From Flavobacteriaceae bacterium (lineage in GTDB: Bacteria > Bacteroidota > Bacteroidia > Flavobacteriales > Flavobacteriaceae), in NCBI GenBank assembly GCA_030621915.1, contig JAUXGV010000003.1:1-42656 (forward strand): a DNA stretch of 42,656 bases. Direction: 5' to 3'. The translations under genes and the position numbers were made by a program. Of this stretch, positions 1 to 8,319 are shown one piece after another. The notes beneath the pieces are model-generated. The model worked only from the letters and a program-made list of their open reading frames with translations, had not been told where the DNA came from and did not search any database. How positions within the stretch are numbered: position 1 is the first letter of the stretch; each line of letters begins with the position of its first letter.

Positions 1-133
1 CTTCGGTAAACGCAATTCCGGCATTCCATTCATTATCACTGCCCAGCCTAATCACCATAATATTCTTTGTTTCAAACTAGAATAGTAAGAATACAGATCT
101 CTTTTATAAAAAAAAATTATTCTTTCCCCATTA

Positions 134-157
134 AACCTGCCTGCCGGCAGGCAGGTT
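134..157. repeat. Perfect 24-bp GC-rich palindrome
   Basis: The sequence is perfectly self-complementary across its centre between 145 and 146. It is built from the tetramers CCTG/CAGG, has no loop, and has AA and TT at its ends. It stands out in AT-rich surroundings. Short palindromes of this kind recur between genes in many Bacteroidetes genomes (general knowledge). Whether it is repeated elsewhere in this genome cannot be seen here. Confidence 0.7.
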
Positions 158-202
158 CATTTCAGGGTCTCATCTTATTCTATTTATTTACAGTGTTATG
201 TG

Positions 203-223
203 ATTCTGAAACAAGTTCAGAAT
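203..223. repeat. Inverted repeat with 8-bp arms
   Basis: The arms ATTCTGAA (203-210) and TTCAGAAT (216-223) enclose the 5-nt loop ACAAG, followed by GACG. The pattern resembles a dispersed intergenic repeat of the form 'CTGAAACAAGTTCAG' that I recall from Bacteroidetes genomes. It lies about 45 bp from the GC-rich palindrome, and the two may form one composite element. Confidence 0.5.
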
Positions 224-311
224 GACGCGCTTTATGTATTTATGATTCTTTACGGACATACAATACTGAAAATATAATATTGTTCAAAACTAGTTAATCT
301 ATAGTTACTAT

Positions 312-1031
312 TTAACTACTTAACGAAATTAAAAATTTTATATTTGATTTGACCAAGGAATAGCTATCCGTAAATAAATCTGCAATTTGATAACTAAACA
401 GAAAAAATAATGCATAGAAAAATTCAGGTTTATTTTTGGAGAAATCTAATATTTCTTTAATCAACTTATGATCCTTCAACAGGGCATTTGCACCCAATGC
501 AATTAAAATTCCAATAATTGATCCAACGATAATGTCTGAAGGATAATGAAGTCCTAAATAGATTCTAGGTAAGGCTATAACTAAAGTTGTATAAACAAGG
601 GCTAGTACTCCAATTTTTTTGGACACAAACCAAAGACCTGTTGCCAAGGCAAAATACAAAACGGCATGATCACTTGGCATTGAGCTTAATAATATTCCAT
701 TATGAGATTCAGCCGTCTCAAGTATACCGTATGGAAGTTGAAAATCCAAATTAGGTTCATGAATAGGACGGTATCGGAATGGTAATAATGAAGCCAATGT
801 TTTTCCCACTGCAATTGCAACAATACTAATTAATAGGGTAATTATAATATGTTCACGAACAGAATTCTGATTGCTGCTTTTTCTAAACCATAATGCCCAA
901 ATAAGAGAAACTACTACACCACCTTTAAATAATTTATTATTTGCTATAACAAATATCGTTTCATCAAAATATTTTGAACTATGAGCAAATTGATTAAAGA
1001 AAGAAATTATAGATTCATCAAATATATTCAC
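312..1031 (-). CDS. PAP2-family membrane phosphatase
   Basis: This 239-residue integral membrane protein carries PAP2 (type 2 phosphatidic acid phosphatase) signatures. They are LPFRYRP (residues 83-89) for motif C1, PSDH (119-122) for C2 and RIYLGLHYPSD (156-166) for C3, with His122 and His162 as the expected catalytic pair. The usual C1 lysine is not at its normal spacing; the LPFRxRP plus PSDHA form is a subfamily I recognise in bacteria. About six hydrophobic segments are visible. Family members dephosphorylate lipid-linked pyrophosphates such as undecaprenyl-PP or phosphatidylglycerol phosphate at the inner membrane. It lies 42 nt after the preceding nucleotidyltransferase on the same strand, so it probably ends the polysaccharide operon, where recycling of a lipid carrier would make sense. 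The substrate is inferred, not shown. Confidence 0.85.
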   Translation of the reverse strand: MNIFDESIISFFNQFAHSSKYFDETIFVIANNKLFKGGVVVSLIWALWFRKSSNQNSVREHIIITLLISIVAIAVGKTLASLLPFRYRPIHEPNLDFQLPYGILETAESHNGILLSSMPSDHAVLYFALATGLWFVSKKIGVLALVYTTLVIALPRIYLGLHYPSDIIVGSIIGILIALGANALLKDHKLIKEILDFSKNKPEFFYALFFLFSYQIADLFTDSYSLVKSNIKFLISLSS

Positions 1032-1073
1032 TTCTCTTGATTTTTATTAAATATTAATTCTAACATTAAGGTT

Positions 1074-1805
1074 CTATGATCCTATAAATGATAAATAATC
1101 ATTAAGATCACTTGGAGTTCCCAAATTATGCATTTGATTATAATCTATATTATAGACACCAATTCTTTTATTCATTTGAATTAAATAATTATATGTCGGG
1201 CAGGTATAAAACTCACCATTTGTCCTATCATTTTCTACAATCATATCAATGGCTCCATTAACAAAATTTTTACCTTTTTCAAAATAATATATCCCAACCG
1301 TAGCATAATCTGAAATGCCTACTTTTTCTTTAACTTCTGTCACCAATTCATTTTCGTCAATTTTAGCAAAAGAATATTTTATATCTCGTTTTAAATCGAT
1401 AAAACATAGAATGGAACCGTCAAGGTCTCTTTCCTTACTGTTATTTATATAATCATTGATATTGATATCCACTATTTGGTCAGAATTCGCAATCAATAGT
1501 GGAACCTCGTTATTTATATATTTACGAGCGTATAAAACAGTGCATGCGGTCCCTTCAGTCAATTTGCTAATGGGTATAAAAACTGCCTTATAATTTTTCT
1601 TGATTTTTTCAACAAGTTCTGCCTCTTGCAACATGTGCTCCTCCCTAACAATCAATATAAAATTAGCATTTGGAATGTTTAAATTCTCCATCACCCTAAC
1701 TATCATGGGTTTACCCAATACGTCAATAAAAGGTTTTGGAGTGCGATACCCTCCTTTAACAAATCGGCTTCCCTCACCAGCCATGGGTATTACTACATTA
1801 ATCAT
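1074..1805 (-). CDS. Sugar nucleotidyltransferase-like protein (complete active site)
   Basis: This 243-residue protein has the NTP-transferase (GT-A-like) fold signature. The N-terminal nucleotide loop is GEGSR at 10-14 after a VIPMA strand; TPKP at 22-25 supplies the conserved Lys24; TEG is at 83-85; and NSDQ at 107-110 supplies metal-binding Asp109. Such enzymes join a sugar-1-phosphate or similar phosphate to CTP, GTP, UTP or dTTP. Members of this short family occur in capsule and LPS loci. The start ATG overlaps the stop of the upstream paralogue (TAATG), so translation is probably coupled. No left-handed beta-helix acyltransferase domain is present, unlike GlmU-type enzymes. The activated product cannot be predicted from sequence. 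Confidence 0.8.
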   Translation of the reverse strand: MINVVIPMAGEGSRFVKGGYRTPKPFIDVLGKPMIVRVMENLNIPNANFILIVREEHMLQEAELVEKIKKNYKAVFIPISKLTEGTACTVLYARKYINNEVPLLIANSDQIVDININDYINNSKERDLDGSILCFIDLKRDIKYSFAKIDENELVTEVKEKVGISDYATVGIYYFEKGKNFVNGAIDMIVENDRTNGEFYTCPTYNYLIQMNKRIGVYNIDYNQMHNLGTPSDLNDYLSFIGS

Positions 1806-2554
1806 TATCTGTTATAATTTTGTTTGCGACTATTATATTCTTTAATTTTCTCGGGAGAATAAAAACTCTCATACTGTACAATTGGGATTTTATAATAACC
1901 TACGTTATTATTTTCCAATATAAGTTCATTAATTGTAGACGATATATAAAACATACCATTATAATTGGCATCCTTTTTTATCATATTCATGGTTGACCTG
2001 ACAAAATCAGATCCCTTTTTATAATAAAATAATCCAGCAATTGCATTGTTACTTATAGGTCTTTTCTCTGCTGTTTCAATCACTTTCTCACCATCAACTC
2101 TAATATATGACCATCTTGGGTGAACTGATGTTGTGCTTACAACTCCGGAGTCATAGGTTTCAAGATTGGTTAATATTGAATTTAAATCTTCTTTTATAAC
2201 CTGATCTCCATTACTAATAAACAACGGTGTATCATTGTCAATTTCATCAATAGCCAATAATGCCGTACATGCAGCACCCTTTGTTCTATGATCTATTTTT
2301 ATAATTGTAGGCTTGTTTTCGGTTAAAAGACCCAAAACATTATCTAAAAAGTAGTTTTTGCTATCTTCAGAATTAATGAGAAAAATAAAATGAGTCTCTC
2401 TGGAAATTGTTTGCAAATTTTCAATGGTTAATTGAATCATTGGCTTACCATCGATTTCAATCAATGACTTTGAAAATGGAAAATCACTTTTTGGAAACAG
2501 TGGATTTTCACCTGCCAAGGGAATTACTATATTAATCTTCTTTTTCATTTTCAA
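1805..2554 (-). CDS. Divergent nucleotidyltransferase paralogue with degraded nucleotide loop
   Basis: This 249-residue protein is collinear with its downstream neighbour. VIPLAGENPLF (10-20) replaces the GxGxR loop, so the loop arginine and second glycine are missing. The later motifs are kept: FSKS with Lys29, TKGAACTALL (91-100) and SNGDQ with Asp117. It may be an active enzyme with an altered base preference, a regulatory partner of the intact paralogue, or a sugar/phosphate-binding relic. The start at 2554 overlaps the end of the HAD gene by 23 nt, and ATG at 2548 is an alternative. Its stop overlaps the next start by one base. The tight packing and full-length frame argue against a pseudogene. 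Nucleotidyltransferase family membership is secure; activity is not. Confidence 0.75.
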   Translation of the reverse strand: MKMKKKINIVIPLAGENPLFPKSDFPFSKSLIEIDGKPMIQLTIENLQTISRETHFIFLINSEDSKNYFLDNVLGLLTENKPTIIKIDHRTKGAACTALLAIDEIDNDTPLFISNGDQVIKEDLNSILTNLETYDSGVVSTTSVHPRWSYIRVDGEKVIETAEKRPISNNAIAGLFYYKKGSDFVRSTMNMIKKDANYNGMFYISSTINELILENNNVGYYKIPIVQYESFYSPEKIKEYNSRKQNYNR

Positions 2555-3170
2555 TCATTTTAATATGTTCAATAATATTTTGATAGTTTACGTCTTCAAC
2601 CAAATCAACCTCCATCACAAATGCTCCACTCGCTCTGGCAGCTCGGATTCCATTTTCATTATCTTCTATAATCATACATTCTTTTGATTCCAAATTTAAT
2701 TTTTTGATTGATTTTATATACATTTCCGGGTCTGGTTTCCCTTTTTTCACATCTTGATTAGAAATAAAGAATTCGACATATTCCATCAAAGCTGCTTTGG
2801 TAAGCATTGTTTTGACCGAATTTCGAACAGAATTGGATGCAACCGCCAATTTATATCCTTGATTCTTTAATTTTGAAAGCGCATATTCATGATAAAATCT
2901 AGGCTTACATGAATTATTAACTATTTCCATCGTGAATTGCTGTTTCAATTCATTTATAAATGAATGTAATTTTGGTGATAAACCATTTTCCAATGATAGC
3001 ATTTCAAGTTTTTTTCTTGTGGGCAAACCATCAAATGTCACCAAATGATCATATCTGCTTATAGACATACCGAATAAGTCCAATGCCTTATTGAGAGCCT
3101 CATAATGCCAATCCTTAGCCTCAATTAAAACACCATCCATATCGAATATAACCGCTTTAATCTTTATCAT
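2532..3170 (-). CDS. HAD-superfamily hydrolase (beta-phosphoglucomutase-like subgroup)
   Basis: This 212-residue protein contains all HAD motifs: FDMDGV with nucleophile Asp10 and acid/base Asp12, ASNS with Ser112 (motif II), KKGKPDP with Lys145 (motif III) and IIEDNENG with Asp170 (motif IV). The helical cap between about residues 16 and 85 is the C1 type of PgmB or Gph-like phosphatases and mutases. It sits between fcl and two nucleotidyltransferases, 37 nt after fcl and overlapping the next gene by 23 nt. A role on a sugar phosphate is therefore likely: either dephosphorylation, or a 6-P/1-P mutase step that feeds the nucleotidyltransferases. Specificity is inferred only. Confidence 0.85.
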   Translation of the reverse strand: MIKIKAVIFDMDGVLIEAKDWHYEALNKALDLFGMSISRYDHLVTFDGLPTRKKLEMLSLENGLSPKLHSFINELKQQFTMEIVNNSCKPRFYHEYALSKLKNQGYKLAVASNSVRNSVKTMLTKAALMEYVEFFISNQDVKKGKPDPEMYIKSIKKLNLESKECMIIEDNENGIRAARASGAFVMEVDLVEDVNYQNIIEHIKMIENEKED

Positions 3171-3207
3171 ATTATATGTTTTTTATAATTAATGGTGGAC
3201 TATTATT

Positions 3208-4161
3208 CTAATCCAATTTTACCTTTCTGATCTTATCAATATTTTCCAAAAACCAATCGTATGTCATTTTAATTCCGGTTGTCAAATCAACTTCAGCTTT
3301 CCAACCCAAATTATTCATTTTTGAATTATCCATCAATTTTCTAGGTGTTCCGTCAGGTTTAGAATCATCCCAAATAATTTCTCCTTGATGTTTCACAACT
3401 TTCTGTATAGTTTCAGCCAATTCTTTTATCGATATTTCCATGCTACTCCCAATATTATACAAATATTCCGGTAATTTATTCTCAATGGCAAATACAACGG
3501 CTTTGGCCATATCATCAACCAATAAAAACTCTCGCATAGGTCTACCAGATCCCCATAGTGTTACAGGTGCATTATTATTAATTTTCGCTTCATGAAATTT
3601 TCGTAACATTGCTGGTAAAACATGAGAAGTTTCATAATCAAAATTATCAAAGGACCCATATAAATTGGTAGGCATTAAACTCACAAAATCCTTTCCATAT
3701 TGATTGCGAATGGCCTGACACAATTTAACTCCGGATATTTTTGCAATGGCATATGACTCATTGGTTGGTTCTAAGGTATCTGTTAACAAATACTCTTCTT
3801 TCAAGGGTTGAGGAGCCATTTTAGGGTAAATACACGAACTTCCTAAAAATATAAATTTATCCACATTATTCTCATGAGCTGATTGGATTAAATTATTTTG
3901 AATTCTCATATTCTCAATCAAAAACTGGTATGGAAATTTATTATTTGCTACAATTCCTCCTACCCTTGCTGCAGCATCAATAATTATGGCAGGTTTTTCC
4001 ATAGAAATAAATTCATCAACAGATAATTCATTTCTCAAATCCAATTCTGAACTTGTTTTTCCTATCAAGTTTGTATATCCTAAATTTCTTAATACCCGCC
4101 AAACAGCGGAACCCACCATACCTCTATGCCCAGCTATATATATTTTCGATTCTTTATTCAT
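3208..4161 (-). CDS. fcl: GDP-L-fucose synthase
   Basis: This 317-residue extended short-chain dehydrogenase has the NADP-binding motif GHRGMVG (11-17), the Fcl-typical run AARVGGI (64-70), GSSCIYP (107-113) with the catalytic Ser, and the YxxxK pair Tyr137/Lys141. The NESYAIAKI context and the length are those of GDP-4-keto-6-deoxy-mannose 3,5-epimerase/4-reductase (WcaG). It produces GDP-L-fucose from the product of Gmd in the cytoplasm. The gmd stop overlaps its start by 8 nt, the usual coupled gmd-fcl pair. The product is a fucose donor for a surface polysaccharide or glycoprotein glycan. The glycosyltransferases that would use it are not in this window. Confidence 0.95.
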   Translation of the reverse strand: MNKESKIYIAGHRGMVGSAVWRVLRNLGYTNLIGKTSSELDLRNELSVDEFISMEKPAIIIDAAARVGGIVANNKFPYQFLIENMRIQNNLIQSAHENNVDKFIFLGSSCIYPKMAPQPLKEEYLLTDTLEPTNESYAIAKISGVKLCQAIRNQYGKDFVSLMPTNLYGSFDNFDYETSHVLPAMLRKFHEAKINNNAPVTLWGSGRPMREFLLVDDMAKAVVFAIENKLPEYLYNIGSSMEISIKELAETIQKVVKHQGEIIWDDSKPDGTPRKLMDNSKMNNLGWKAEVDLTTGIKMTYDWFLENIDKIRKVKLD

Positions 4162-5272
4162 AGTAATTCAAAGTTGAATATCCCCCATCTTTTAGATATT
4201 GGTCCTTTTGCATTAATTTTATGTCATTTTGCATCATATCTTTCACCAAATCCTGTAAATTATATTTCGGTATCCATCCTAATTTATTATTCGCCTTAGA
4301 CGGATCTCCAATCAATAATTCAACTTCAGTAGGTCTAAAATATTTAGGATCTACTGACAAAACTTCTTTTCCAATATCAATTTGAAAATTTGGATTCTGA
4401 CATGCTTTTACAAAAGCTTTCTCATTTTCACCCGATCCCTTGAATTCCAATTCAATCCCAACTTCGGCAAATGACATTTTAACAAAATCTCTAACAGAAG
4501 ATGATTTACCGGTTGCAATTACCCAATCTTCAGGCTTGTCAGCCTGCAAAATCATCCACATCATTCTTACATAATCTTTTGCATGCCCCCAATCTCGTTG
4601 AGCATCTAAATTTCCAAGGTATAATTTATCCTGTAAACCCATGGCAATTCTCGACGTGGCTCTGGTTATTTTTCGTGTTACAAATGTTTCTCCCCGAACA
4701 GGAGATTCATGATTGAACAAAATACCATTACAGGCAAACATACCGTATGCCTCTCGGTAATTTACTGTAATCCAGTAGGCATACATTTTTGCAACTGCAT
4801 AGGGACTTCTTGGATAAAAAGGGGTGGTTTCAGATTGTGGAACTTCTTGTACCTTTCCATACAATTCGGAAGTAGAAGCCTGGTATACTTTAGTTTTTTT
4901 CTCTAAACCGAGTAATCTAATTGCATCCAATATTCTCAAAGTTCCAATCCCATCTGCATTGGCCGTATATTCAGGTACTTCAAAAGAAACGTGAACGTGA
5001 CTCATAGCCGCCAAATTGTAGATTTCATCCGGTTGAATCTCCTGAATCAAACGAATTAAATTTGTACTATCCGTCATATCCCCATAGTGCAAAATAAAAT
5101 TTCTGTTTTCTATATGAGGATCTTCATATAAATGATCAACTCTATCTGTATTAAATAATGAGGAACGGCGTTTTAATCCATGAACCTCATAACCTTTCTT
5201 TAAAAGGAATTCACTTAAATAAGCTCCATCCTGCCCAGTTACACCGGTAATAAATGCTACTTTTTTATTCAT
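4154..5272 (-). CDS. gmd: GDP-mannose 4,6-dehydratase
   Basis: This 372-residue protein starts [10 protein letters not shown] with the NADP-binding glycines G10, G13 and G16 (GVTGQDG). The catalytic residues are Thr134 and Glu136 (STSE), Tyr158 and Lys162 (YAVAK). HGLKRRSS (31-38) and [10 protein letters not shown] are hallmarks of GDP-mannose dehydratase. It turns GDP-D-mannose into GDP-4-keto-6-deoxy-D-mannose, which Fcl then converts. The frame is open to 5368, but the 32 extra residues have no family counterpart, so ATG at 5272 is taken as the start. It is the first visible gene of the minus-strand operon and follows a 1.17-kb gap. The promoter is therefore expected in that gap, though I see no clear TAnnTTTG box close to the start. 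Confidence 0.95.
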   Translation of the reverse strand: MNKKVAFITGVTGQDGAYLSEFLLKKGYEVHGLKRRSSLFNTDRVDHLYEDPHIENRNFILHYGDMTDSTNLIRLIQEIQPDEIYNLAAMSHVHVSFEVPEYTANADGIGTLRILDAIRLLGLEKKTKVYQASTSELYGKVQEVPQSETTPFYPRSPYAVAKMYAYWITVNYREAYGMFACNGILFNHESPVRGETFVTRKITRATSRIAMGLQDKLYLGNLDAQRDWGHAKDYVRMMWMILQADKPEDWVIATGKSSSVRDFVKMSFAEVGIELEFKGSGENEKAFVKACQNPNFQIDIGKEVLSVDPKYFRPTEVELLIGDPSKANNKLGWIPKYNLQDLVKDMMQNDIKLMQKDQYLKDGGYSTLNYYE

Positions 5273-6134
5273 TTTAAATATATTAAATGTTTTGTTTGTT
5301 ATGGAAAATTTACGGCTTCGCCCTTCTAAGCCCCATAATTCAATAAGGACATATAATTTTACAGCCAAAAGACCATTTGAAAATTAAAGTAATAGCTAGT
5401 TTTAAATGCGATCAACACAGTGTTTTTATTTAAAAGATATTCACAATAATTTTCACCAAAATATTGGTGATAATCATGAATCAAATCTTCATAATAAACC
5501 TTTTTAAGTGTAATTAATTAACAATGATCTAATTACAATCTTCGAAGGAAAACGTGTTTTTTTAAGCTATTTATAATCACTTCATATATAATCAAAACTG
5601 ATCATTCTTGAAGTGAATGATATGTATAATAACGATTCCTAAAATAATAAATTGTACACAATATTTAATTTTGGATTTATTTGTTATTATGAATTAATTC
5701 AGGGCTTTAGACAATATATTGAGTATCTATTAACATCATATATTACAAGTATTAAACCCTATTTCCAACTTAATAACAATCATATTTAAATTGTGGATTC
5801 ATAAACTGTAAATTATTATATTCATGAACAATTTAACTTGAATGGTTCTACTGTTATTTTAATGGAACATCACTGATTCTTGATTTCTATTCTTTTTTGG
5901 ATAAAAAAAGAAATAAAAAAATCTTCGCTGGCCAAGATGATTGCTAAGCACCATTCATTCTCATGCCTACATGCTATTTTTACGAGTCACGTTAAAAATA
6001 TGGGGAGTAAGTAAAAATATATAATTCTGTTGTCCTGAAAATGGTTAGAAGTCAGGTTGATTATTTTTTCTCTTCTTGTCTTTTCATTTTTTTAGTGACA
6101 AAAAAACGAAACAAAAAAGTCATGGCTTACAAAG

Positions 6135-6211
6135 GGAAATCATCCCAAACTTCATATGTGTCAAGTGCGGTCGGGTGATTTCCTTGTGACCCACTGCGGA
6201 ACTACCCGATC
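6135..6211. repeat. Overlapping, mutually exclusive inverted repeats
   Basis: The arm GGAAATCA (6135-6142) plus CCC (6144-6146) pairs with GGGTGATTTCC (6173-6183), leaving one bulged base. The arm GGTCGGGT (6169-6176) also pairs with ACCCGATC (6204-6211), including one G-T. The two stems share 6173-6176 and so cannot form together. The loop of the first contains the palindrome CATATG. This could be a structured RNA or a dispersed repeat element; no protein frame crosses it. Confidence 0.45.
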
Positions 6212-6365
6212 TTACTAAACACATATTTTGATTGAAATAATTTCTCTTTTAATGCCAAATGTAACACCATAAATAATATTCTTTTTACATTCTAAAACCA
6301 AATTTCTATTTTTTATTCCCCATAAAATTAATCTGTCCCATTTTTACTCATTTATTAGGAAATAA

Positions 6366-6395
6366 AAATACGGCTGAAATTACAGCCGTATTTTA
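6366..6395 (-). terminator. Rho-independent terminator of the Hsp20 gene
   Basis: A perfect 12-bp stem (6366-6377 with 6384-6395) encloses the 6-nt loop 6378-6383. Read on the minus strand it ends in a T-rich tract (complement of 6361-6369). It lies about 45 nt after the hsp20 stop codon. Confidence 0.85.
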
Positions 6396-6440
6396 ATACT
6401 ACTTTGAGGGGGAATTGTTCAGTTGAATAGGAAACCTTTG

Positions 6441-6887
6441 TTATGAAACCTCAATAATTCTTTTTTGAGGAATGTCGACTTCCTGGAGTTTAGCCAAAAC
6501 TAATTTTAAAATTCCATGCTTATAGGTCGCTTCAATTTTCTCATCTTCATTTACATTTTCGGGTAATGTAAAAGAGCGATTGAAAGACTGATAATTAAAC
6601 TCTTTTCTCGTATAGGATTCTTCTTTTTCTTCCAATTGATCCTTATGTTCTACAAAGATTCTAATAGTTCCGCTTTCATAAATTATTTCAAAGTCTTCCT
6701 TATTAAATCCAGGGGCTGCAACTTCAATTTCAAAATATTCATCTTTCTCTAAAATATTCATTGCTGGAATCCATTCATTTTCTGTAAAAAAATCATTGGT
6801 CATCAATCTATCACTACGTAATAAATCTGTAAACATGTTATCGTACCAAGGTAAGCGATGTTGTTTTTTAAATTTTACTAAAGTCAT
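6441..6887 (-). CDS. Small heat-shock protein (Hsp20/alpha-crystallin)
   Basis: This 148-residue protein has a central alpha-crystallin domain from about residue 38 (WIPAMNILEKDEYFEIEVAAPGF) to about 135, containing the typical GILKLVL strand. The short N-terminal arm and C-terminal tail KRIIEV resemble those of sHSPs that assemble into oligomers. Such proteins bind unfolding polypeptides in the cytoplasm without ATP and hand them to DnaK/ClpB. It is monocistronic: a likely promoter lies at 6923-6953 and a strong terminator at 6366-6395. No CIRCE or other heat-shock operator was recognised upstream, so the mode of heat induction is unknown. Confidence 0.93.
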   Translation of the reverse strand: MTLVKFKKQHRLPWYDNMFTDLLRSDRLMTNDFFTENEWIPAMNILEKDEYFEIEVAAPGFNKEDFEIIYESGTIRIFVEHKDQLEEKEESYTRKEFNYQSFNRSFTLPENVNEDEKIEATYKHGILKLVLAKLQEVDIPQKRIIEVS

Positions 6888-6922
6888 AACATTTACAATT
6901 TAAATTAATATTATATATTAAA

Positions 6923-6953
6923 TAAATGTAGTTCTATCTTACTATGAAAGCAA
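6923..6953 (-). promoter_or_regulatory. Candidate Bacteroidetes promoter for hsp20
   Basis: Read on the minus strand, TTG (6953-6951) is separated by exactly 20 nt from TACATTTA (6930-6923), one mismatch from TAnnTTTG. It lies about 36 nt upstream of the hsp20 ATG. Confidence 0.5.
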
Positions 6954-7011
6954 TGACTTGTATCATCCGCCAAAATGATTCTAATCATAAAAATTCTCAA
7001 TGATTGCAAAA

Positions 7012-7041
7012 AAGAACGGAAAACTTTTGTCTTCCGTTCTT
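7012..7041 (-). terminator. Rho-independent terminator facing the minus strand
   Basis: The 10-bp stem AAGAACGGAA (7012-7021) / TTCCGTTCTT (7032-7041) has a 10-nt loop. On the minus strand it is followed by a T-run. It lies about 250 nt beyond the stop of the receiver-CRP gene, so it either ends a long 3' untranslated region or ends an unrecognised small transcript between 7042 and 7290. The remaining sequence of the 6888-7290 gap shows only the hsp20 promoter. Confidence 0.75.
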
Positions 7042-7290
7042 ACAAATGCCTATATTTTTTATAATTTTAAATCACCCTACCTCATTTGGTTAACTTCAAG
7101 GATTATTTTTTAAAACTTATAAAAAACACATTCACTCTAAAATAGCTGAATCAATTTTCATCAATTCATTCTACCCATTTCATACAATTTTTAAAGCGAA
7201 ATTTTATTTTATTATTATACAAATATATTTAAACAAAAAAAATTAAACAATGATTATAATCAACCAAAAAGATGATTGTTATCAATAGAT

Positions 7291-8319
7291 TCACTTTATA
7301 TTTTTCAATTTCTTATGATTAATTATTTTTACTGCTTTCCTATTCGTTTTAATTATATTCTCTTCTTTTAACTCGGTAAGTGTCCTAATCAATGTTTCTT
7401 TTGCTATACCCACCAGACTTGCCAAATTGGATCTTGAAATCTCGATTATGTCTGATCCTCCATCCAAATATAATTCGTACAATGTCTCAGCAGTTTTTTT
7501 CCGAACCGAATCATAGGCTAGGTGAATTAATTGAGATTTTAAATAATCTAACTTTTTAACTAACAAATCAACTATCCTAACTGCCAAATAATCATTTTTT
7601 ATAATTGCATTCAAAAATTCTGATTTTGTGATCTTTAATAAGATTGAATTTTCTAAGGTTACTGCATTTTCAATATATGGCATGTTTTCGAGTAAAGAGG
7701 TAAATCCAAAAAGACTTTTATTTTTAAAAATACTTGTTATAAATTCTTTGCCATATTCATTATTTCTAAAGGTTTTCACTTTTCCTTTAATTAAATAATA
7801 AACATAGTTACTATTATTCCCTTCACAATAAATTGAAGCTCCATTTTTATAGTTAAATTTTTCTTTATTCTTAAAGAACATATCCAAATTTTCCAACTCA
7901 ATTTTTTCATTGAACTTGCCTTGGGTATTTTTATTCTCTTTATAACTCTTGGCTATGTTTAATCTGGATTCTACGGCACTAAGTAATTCTGAATTATAAA
8001 AAGGAATCGTTATATAATCACTCGCCCCTAAATCCATTCCTTTTCTAACATCACTATGCTTTGTTTTTGCTGACATAAATATAAATGGAGTCATCTGCAA
8101 TTCTTCATTCTTTCGAAATATTTGTAAAACTCCGTACCCATCAATTTCAGTCATTGGAATATCGCTTATAACAAGATCAGGTTTTATGTTTAGTGCAATT
8201 TCAATACCTTCCCTGCCATTTTTCGCAGTATGTACTTTATAATTAGCCAATTCCAAAATCGCAGCAGTATTTTCGCGTAAATCGTCTGAAGCTTCTATAA
8301 GTAAAATTTTTGCTGTCAT
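7291..8319 (-). CDS. Receiver domain-CRP/FNR-type regulator fusion
   Basis: This 342-residue protein has three parts. Residues 3-120 are a CheY-like receiver with phospho-acceptor candidate Asp53 (ISDIPM) and Ser83; residues about 150-265 are a cyclic-nucleotide-binding-type beta-roll; residues about 270-335 are a CRP-type winged helix (SRSNLASLVGIAKETLIRTL is the helix-turn-helix). This receiver-CRP layout occurs in Bacteroidetes. The receiver is unusual: the second residue of the acidic pair is Ala10 and the near-invariant Lys of the KPF motif is Ile105 (ITIPF). The beta-roll also lacks the FGE...R signature for cAMP. It is probably a transcription factor whose signal is not ordinary phosphorylation or cAMP. 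No histidine kinase is adjacent, and its targets are unknown. Confidence 0.85.
   Translation of the reverse strand: MTAKILLIEASDDLRENTAAILELANYKVHTAKNGREGIEIALNIKPDLVISDIPMTEIDGYGVLQIFRKNEELQMTPFIFMSAKTKHSDVRKGMDLGASDYITIPFYNSELLSAVESRLNIAKSYKENKNTQGKFNEKIELENLDMFFKNKEKFNYKNGASIYCEGNNSNYVYYLIKGKVKTFRNNEYGKEFITSIFKNKSLFGFTSLLENMPYIENAVTLENSILLKITKSEFLNAIIKNDYLAVRIVDLLVKKLDYLKSQLIHLAYDSVRKKTAETLYELYLDGGSDIIEISRSNLASLVGIAKETLIRTLTELKEENIIKTNRKAVKIINHKKLKNIK

Larger units (their letters stand above)
1..311. other. Intergenic region at left edge, with inverted repeats
   Basis: No convincing gene lies in the first 311 bases. A short open frame on the minus strand (ATG at 58, running off the left edge) encodes only 19 visible residues, and the plus strand is also open there in two frames, so coding cannot be decided. 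The stretch contains two inverted repeats (134-157 and 203-223) whose local GC is far above the surrounding AT-rich DNA. They look like dispersed intergenic repeats rather than a terminator, since neither is followed by a clear T-run. Confidence 0.6.
5273..6440. other. Long intergenic region with structured, GC-richer island
   Basis: No credible gene is visible in this stretch of about 1.17 kb: all six frames are broken and very AT-rich. Two segments (about 5885-5930 and 6080-6120) share a pattern of T-runs followed by A-runs (TTTTTT...AAAAAA). From 6131 to 6211 the GC content rises and two overlapping inverted repeats appear. Otherwise the region holds the Hsp20 terminator at 6366-6395 and, presumably, the promoter of the polysaccharide operon. 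Confidence 0.55.

Noticed and set aside
1-58. Possible start of a minus-strand gene at the left edge (ATG at 58)
   Set aside because: Only 19 codons are visible, the plus strand is also open in two frames, and no motif is recognisable; not enough to call.
5273-5368. N-terminal extension of Gmd by 32 residues
   Set aside because: The extension is in frame but has no counterpart in the family, and the canonical [10 protein letters not shown] start lies at 5272.
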